Shown: positions 4,925-8,866 of the stretch, in pieces
Layout: every line of letters starts with the position of its first letter
Numbering within the stretch: position 1 is the first letter of the stretch
Assembly (NCBI GenBank): GCA_937898445.1
Contig: CALEJY010000047.1
Coordinates: forward strand, 1 to 8,866
Direction of reading: 5' to 3'
Length of the DNA stretch: 8,866 nt
From: an uncultured Candidatus Melainabacteria bacterium
GTDB lineage: Bacteria > Cyanobacteriota > Vampirovibrionia > Gastranaerophilales > Gastranaerophilaceae
Program-made: the position numbers and the translations under genes
The notes under the pieces: generated by a model
What the model was told of the DNA's origin: nothing
Database searches by the model: none
Seen by the model: only the letters and a program-made list of their open reading frames with translations

Positions 4925-5848
4925 TTAATTTTTCTTAACTAAAGACCAAACATCACACTGACCATTTATATCATAAGCACCACGCAAAAACGGGGTATAT
5001 TTAGGTTCTGAGTACAATTCGTAACGCATACAGAAATTACCTAAACAAACCGCCTCGTTTTGAATGTGTAATGTCAATAGCTTTTCCAACAACGGATAAA
5101 CATCCGCCTTAAAATTTGTATTATCGTCAAAAACATCTACAGAAATATAGCTTATCAACAACCATTTTTTCTTTTTCATATTCAATCTAATTCTGTTTAT
5201 TGACAAATCTATAAAATTTAACAAATTGTCGACAGTTTCAAAATCATTGAGCAAAATCAACATCTTGTCGCCGGTTTTTGCAAACTTACATCCTGTAATA
5301 TTTTTAATTGAGGCATAAAATATTTTGAAAGCTTCGTCTTCTTTTTCTTTAACACCTTCTTCTGCATCGCCGCCCCAACAACTGTCAATCAGCATATTTT
5401 TGGCTTTTAATTGAACTAAAACTGCGACATTATTGCATTTTCTGATATTCTTTTCAACTTCTTTTTGAAGTGATTTGTTGAATTTTTTTTCTTTTTTCTC
5501 TTTGCAACCATTTATTGCATCATCCAAAAAACCAATTGCTCTGTGGAAATAATACTTTGACTTTGCAATACCGAAAACAACAACAATTGCAATCAAATCA
5601 AATAGCAAAAGTGATCCGTCGATAAATACTCCGCCTAACTCAACATCTTGCTTATAAAACAAATGTACAAATTCTGATACGCTATCCGCAATAGGTTTTG
5701 CAAAATCAAATGCCGAAACATTTATCAAGCTCAAAAACCAATATGTCGCAGTCAAAAACACCAAAATCATCAATGCGATTTGCAAAACAAATAAAACATT
5801 GATTATTCCTCGAAGTATTTTTGTTAACAGTTTATAAATTCCAATCAT
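4925..5848 (-). CDS. Unknown membrane protein with possible degenerate nucleotide-cyclase-like domain
   Basis: A 307-residue protein I do not recognise by name. The N-terminus has two hydrophobic helices (about 15-42 and 77-95) around a loop (about 43-76). A Lys-rich helical linker (about 96-137, KEKKEKKFNKSLQKEVEKN) leads into a soluble domain (138-307). That domain has a layout reminiscent of class III cyclase folds: a first strand VAVLVQLKA, a GDKMLILLNDFETVDNLLNF segment (193-212), strands KWLLISYISVDV (228-239) and an end FLRGAYDINGQCDVWSLVK. The metal-binding Asp pair and GGDEF/GGEEF signatures are not evident, so if the fold is right it is probably catalytically dead. This fold suggestion is weak. 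Its ATG overlaps the panC stop by one base (TAATG) with AGGA 5 nt before, so it is translationally coupled to panC. A link to pantothenate metabolism or transport is possible but unproven. Confidence 0.8.
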   Translation of the reverse strand: MIGIYKLLTKILRGIINVLFVLQIALMILVFLTATYWFLSLINVSAFDFAKPIADSVSEFVHLFYKQDVELGGVFIDGSLLLFDLIAIVVVFGIAKSKYYFHRAIGFLDDAINGCKEKKEKKFNKSLQKEVEKNIRKCNNVAVLVQLKAKNMLIDSCWGGDAEEGVKEKEDEAFKIFYASIKNITGCKFAKTGDKMLILLNDFETVDNLLNFIDLSINRIRLNMKKKKWLLISYISVDVFDDNTNFKADVYPLLEKLLTLHIQNEAVCLGNFCMRYELYSEPKYTPFLRGAYDINGQCDVWSLVKKN

Positions 5849-6705
5849 TAATTTCCTAACGCAATATTATCAATTAATCTTACATTTCCGATTTTCAACG
5901 CAATAAATACAATTGTATTATCATCTGCGACTTGTTTTTCTTCCAAATCATCACCATCTCTGAATTCCAAATATTCAAGAGAATGACTTTCATTCAAATA
6001 TGAATAAGCAGTTTCACTCAAAGCCTTAACATCTGTAATTCCTTTGTTATAACAAGCTTTTATATTAAACAAAATTTTGTTCAAAGCCAAAGCGTTAACC
6101 TTATCTTCATCAGACAAATATTTATTTCTTGAAGACAAAGCCAAACCGCTTTCTTCTCTAACAATTGGACAAGGGATAATTTGAACAGGTATATTCAAAT
6201 CTTTAACCATTTTTTTCAAAATAATCAATTGTTGTCTATCTTTTTCACCGAAAAATGCAAAATCGGGTTGAGCAATATTAAACAATTTATTTACAACGGT
6301 ACAAACCCCGTCAAAGTGACCTACTCTTGATTTCCCGCATAATTTATTTACATAAAAAAACGGAGGAATAACATAAGTCAAAAAGTCATTTGACATAATA
6401 TGCCCTTCGCCATACATTTCTTTTGGAGATGGTGCGAAAACAATATCTACACCAGCTTTTTCGCATAATTCTTTATCCGCATCAAGCGTTCTCGGATATT
6501 TATCCAAATCTTCACCGGGACAAAATTGAATTGGGTTTACAAAAACAGAAACAACTGTCTTGTCACATTTTTCAACACTTTTTTTAATAAGGCTCAAATG
6601 CCCGTTATGTAAAGCTCCCATAGTCGGAACCAATCCAACTGTCAAACCTTGTTTTTTCCACTCTCTTATTTTTTCTCTAACTTCAGCTATTGTATGAACT
6701 AACAT
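5848..6705 (-). CDS. panC: Pantothenate synthetase (pantoate-beta-alanine ligase)
   Basis: Cytosolic enzyme of coenzyme A synthesis: joins pantoate and beta-alanine using ATP (to AMP and PPi), giving pantothenate. The 285 residues match the family. Visible motifs are VPTMGALHNGHLSLI (26-40) with the HxGH nucleotide-binding signature at 33-36; VFVNPIQF (54-61) and EDLDKYPRTLDAD (65-77); KLCGKSRVGHFDGVCTVVNKL (121-141); FGEKDRQQL (152-160); and SGLALSSRNKYL (186-197) with the KMSKS-like SSRN. Small departures are RVGH for the usual RPGH and GEKDRQQ for GEKDYQQ. The start is the ATG at 6705 with a weak GAGAG site 7 nt before it. It lies 53 nt after panB and shares one base with the next gene, so panB, panC and that gene form a likely operon. 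Confidence 0.96.
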   Translation of the reverse strand: MLVHTIAEVREKIREWKKQGLTVGLVPTMGALHNGHLSLIKKSVEKCDKTVVSVFVNPIQFCPGEDLDKYPRTLDADKELCEKAGVDIVFAPSPKEMYGEGHIMSNDFLTYVIPPFFYVNKLCGKSRVGHFDGVCTVVNKLFNIAQPDFAFFGEKDRQQLIILKKMVKDLNIPVQIIPCPIVREESGLALSSRNKYLSDEDKVNALALNKILFNIKACYNKGITDVKALSETAYSYLNESHSLEYLEFRDGDDLEEKQVADDNTIVFIALKIGNVRLIDNIALGN

Positions 6706-6723
6706 AATATCACTCTCTTTCGC

Positions 6724-6746
6724 TATAATTTTAGCACAAAATTATA
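6724..6746. repeat. AT-rich inverted repeat between panB and panC
   Basis: TATAATTTT (6724-6732) and AAAATTATA (6738-6746) are perfect 9-bp inverted arms around the loop AGCAC, in the 53-nt gap between panB and panC. The stem is all A/T with no following T-run on the coding strand, so it is a poor terminator. It could be a weak mRNA stabiliser or a protein site; no function is shown. Confidence 0.4.
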
Positions 6747-6758
6747 TTCTATTTTCAA

Positions 6759-7559
6759 TTAAAAAATTTCTTCATCTGACGGAAAACGCCCGTTTTTCAC
6801 ATCATCATTGTATTTTTTCGCACAATTATAGATTAATTCTTTCATATCACCGTATTTTCTGGCAAATTTAGGTTTGAAATCAGAGAATTTTCCAAACACA
6901 TCATCTGACACCAAAACCTGTGCGTCACAATACTTTCCTGCACCGCAAGAAATTGTCGGAACAGAAATATTTTCTGTAATATATTTTGCAGCCTCTTGAG
7001 GAACCATCTCCAAAACAATAGAAAAAACACCTGCTTTTTCCAACTCTTTAGCTTGTTTCAAGATTTCTTCCGCAGCTTCTTGAGTTTTTCCCTGAATTTT
7101 ATATCCGCCTAAAGTGTTTAAAAACTGTGGAGTAAAACCCAAATGCCCCATTACAGGAATTCCGGTTTCAACAAGACGTTTAATTACGCTCAAAATATAA
7201 TCGCTAAAACCCTCAATTTTAACCGCATTTGCACCAAATCTAACCATCTGACCGCAATTTTTTATAGCAGTAGGAATATCAGTGTGATAGCTCAAAAACG
7301 GCATATCTGTAACCACCATAGCGTGCGAAACCCCTTTAGCAACGGCTTTTGTAAAAATGCTCATTTCTTCAACACCGATACTGTGAGTTGTTTCGTAACC
7401 TAAAGCCACCATTGCCAAACTATCGCCAATTAAAACAATATCAATACCAGCCTCGTCAATATATTTAGCTGTAGAATAGTCATAAGCAGTCAAAACGGAG
7501 AATTTCTCTCCGTCGTTTTTGTATTTTTGAATTGTTTTAACTGTAATTTTTTTTACCAT
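6759..7559 (-). CDS. panB: Ketopantoate hydroxymethyltransferase (3-methyl-2-oxobutanoate hydroxymethyltransferase)
   Basis: First committed step of pantothenate synthesis: transfers a hydroxymethyl group from methylene-tetrahydrofolate to alpha-ketoisovalerate, giving ketopantoate. It is a 266-residue TIM barrel of normal length. Numbering from the ATG at 7559, motifs are LTAYDYSTAKY (23-33), VLIGDSLAMVALGY (42-55) with metal ligand Asp46, VTDMPFLSY (83-91) with Asp85, VKIEG (113-117) with Lys114, MGHLGFTPQ (137-145) with His139, and LEMVP (183-187) with catalytic Glu184. The later block SCGAGKYCDAQVLVSDDVFG departs from the usual GIGAG...CDGQ. I chose this ATG because it overlaps the stop of the preceding gene as TAATG. 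A TTG four codons upstream (7571) is possible but would need a 13-nt overlap and has no properly spaced ribosome site. Confidence 0.95.
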   Translation of the reverse strand: MVKKITVKTIQKYKNDGEKFSVLTAYDYSTAKYIDEAGIDIVLIGDSLAMVALGYETTHSIGVEEMSIFTKAVAKGVSHAMVVTDMPFLSYHTDIPTAIKNCGQMVRFGANAVKIEGFSDYILSVIKRLVETGIPVMGHLGFTPQFLNTLGGYKIQGKTQEAAEEILKQAKELEKAGVFSIVLEMVPQEAAKYITENISVPTISCGAGKYCDAQVLVSDDVFGKFSDFKPKFARKYGDMKELIYNCAKKYNDDVKNGRFPSDEEIF

Positions 7560-8866
7560 TATACTGCACAACCTTGTTTTTCAGCCAACTTTGCAGACGG
7601 TTTAATTTTTTCGCCTTTTTGAGTTTTTCTAAACCAGTAATAAATTGCTCTTGCAACACGGTTTGAACTATGTCTTACAAGACCTTCTTTACTATCTTCA
7701 ATCAATTTTCTTGAGAAAATAGAAAATCCCATTTTTCTAATATTATCAACATCAATTTTTACAGGATACGAACCTGATAATTGGTATTTTTGAGCCAAAT
7801 TAGACGGCATAAAATCGTTTACCAAAACCGCATCAATAATTTTTTTACTTCCAGCATGAGTTACCAACGCATTAATATGGTCGCTTACGCTATAACCGTC
7901 AGTTTCTCCAGGTTGTGTCATAATATTACATACATAAATCTTTTTAGCTTTTGAAGCTGCAATTTCATGCGCAATTTCTTTAATCAACAAGTTCGGAGTT
8001 ACACTAGTATATAAACTTCCAGGTCCAAGAATAATTAATTCAGCATCTCTAATCGCTTCAATTACATCAGGTAAAGCTCTGCAATTTTGAGGATCTGTAA
8101 ATAATCTTTTAATTTTACCGTGAGCTTCAGGAATATTAGATTCGCCATGAATAATTCTGCCATCTTCCATTTCTGCAACTAATTTCATATCATCAAGAGT
8201 AGAAGGAAGAACTCTGCCACGAATAGATAAAACGTTAGAAGATTCTTTTACAGCTCTATACATATCGCCTGTAATTGAACAAAGCGCAGTCAAGAACAAG
8301 TTTCCGAAACTATGACCTTCCAAACCTTCACCGGTCTTAAATCTGTATTGGAACAATTTTGTAACCAAATCTTCATCATCAGCCAAAGCTGCAATACAGT
8401 TTCTGATATCTCCAGGAGGTAAAACGCCCATTTCTTCACGTAATCTGCCTGAACTTCCGCCGTCATCACCAACCGTAACAACTGCAGTAACGTTATTTGT
8501 AATATTTTTTATACCACGCAACAACATAGACAAACCTGTTCCGCCGCCAACTGCAACGATTTTAGGCCCTCTGTTAAGTTTACGTCTTCTATATAAATTT
8601 TCTAATAAAGAATGATTACTTCCGCCATCAATCATTGACAAATTTGTTTTTTGCCAACCTTTAAAGAACACACCTGCACCAATCATTACAAAAGCAAATG
8701 CAAGCCATTCGGTAGAAAGGTTCATTGCGACTTTTCGGATAAATTCCATTGTATAAAATACCGGTTTGATATCAAATAATATCAAAACACCTAATGTCAT
8801 TAAAACTGCGCCTAAAAATATTAACGCAAACCATCTTTTTACCTGTAATCCTGGCATCAACCACAT
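7559..8866 (-). CDS. yvcK: YvcK/CofD-like protein (gluconeogenesis-factor family) with N-terminal membrane hairpin
   Basis: A Rossmann-like protein of the family that includes B. subtilis YvcK, which binds UDP-GlcNAc and is needed for normal envelope growth on gluconeogenic carbon sources; relatives include CofD. The family core starts at about 101: KIVAVGGGTGLSMLLRGIK (102-120), TVGDDGGSSGRLREEM (131-146), LPPGDIRNC (149-157), GHSFGNL (184-190), LGPGSLYTSVTPNLL (280-294). It is 435 residues against about 317 in B. subtilis; the extra N-terminus has two hydrophobic helices (about 12-32 and 52-70) and a short linker, as in cyanobacterial homologues, so the enzyme-like domain would be membrane-tethered. 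The ATG at 8866 is also the last base of the window, so a start further upstream cannot be excluded and no promoter is visible. Its stop overlaps panB, suggesting co-translation. The exact activity of the family is unsettled. Confidence 0.92.
   Translation of the reverse strand: MWLMPGLQVKRWFALIFLGAVLMTLGVLILFDIKPVFYTMEFIRKVAMNLSTEWLAFAFVMIGAGVFFKGWQKTNLSMIDGGSNHSLLENLYRRRKLNRGPKIVAVGGGTGLSMLLRGIKNITNNVTAVVTVGDDGGSSGRLREEMGVLPPGDIRNCIAALADDEDLVTKLFQYRFKTGEGLEGHSFGNLFLTALCSITGDMYRAVKESSNVLSIRGRVLPSTLDDMKLVAEMEDGRIIHGESNIPEAHGKIKRLFTDPQNCRALPDVIEAIRDAELIILGPGSLYTSVTPNLLIKEIAHEIAASKAKKIYVCNIMTQPGETDGYSVSDHINALVTHAGSKKIIDAVLVNDFMPSNLAQKYQLSGSYPVKIDVDNIRKMGFSIFSRKLIEDSKEGLVRHSSNRVARAIYYWFRKTQKGEKIKPSAKLAEKQGCAV

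Noticed and set aside
7559..7571. A TTG start for panB at 7571
   Set aside because: It would overlap the previous gene by 13 nt and the AAGG before it is too close; the ATG at 7559 fits the TAATG overlap used elsewhere in this operon.

Overview
The window is AT-rich chromosomal DNA with housekeeping genes and one accessory-looking island. The best guess for the source is a non-photosynthetic relative of the Cyanobacteria (Gastranaerophilales/'Melainabacteria', Vampirovibrionia). Two things suggest this: a pseudopilin with the FTLAEVLVTLGIIGVVSAM signature and a C-terminus type that is abundant in that group, and a YvcK/CofD-like protein with an N-terminal membrane hairpin preceded by a WLMPGLQVKRW-like segment as in cyanobacterial homologues. 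This is recognition from memory, not a search, so it is moderately confident.

Layout. Positions 1-64 hold the last 20 codons of an unidentified plus-strand gene, whose stop overlaps the start of pth (peptidyl-tRNA hydrolase). A promoter-bearing gap follows, then a 468-residue TPR-repeat protein that ends at a bidirectional terminator. Convergent to it, on the minus strand, is a pseudopilin (2126-3085). Its prepilin leader is lengthened to about 106 residues by in-frame dispersed-repeat DNA. Divergent from the pseudopilin is a small Xre-type regulator (3170-3391). The 84-bp gap between them holds a good sigma70-type promoter for the pseudopilin and palindromes that could be the regulator's operators. 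A second bidirectional terminator separates the regulator from the minus-strand rplJ-rplL unit.

rplJ-rplL (L10 and L7/L12) are read leftward from their own promoter. The roughly 280-nt leader looks like an L10-type autoregulatory RNA followed by an intrinsic-terminator hairpin, which suggests transcription attenuation. An unusually long (233-nt), structured spacer separates rplJ from rplL. Upstream on the same strand is a tightly packed set: yvcK-like, panB, panC and an unknown two-helix membrane protein. TAATG stop/start overlaps join yvcK/panB and panC/unknown. panB and panC supply two steps of pantothenate (coenzyme A) synthesis; YvcK-family proteins act in cell-envelope and carbon control.

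The parts most worth a second look are the repeat-built prepilin leader with its divergent regulator and operators, the rplJL leader/attenuator, and the unknown membrane protein translationally coupled to panC. I see no CRISPR array, complete insertion sequence, tRNA or rRNA gene.
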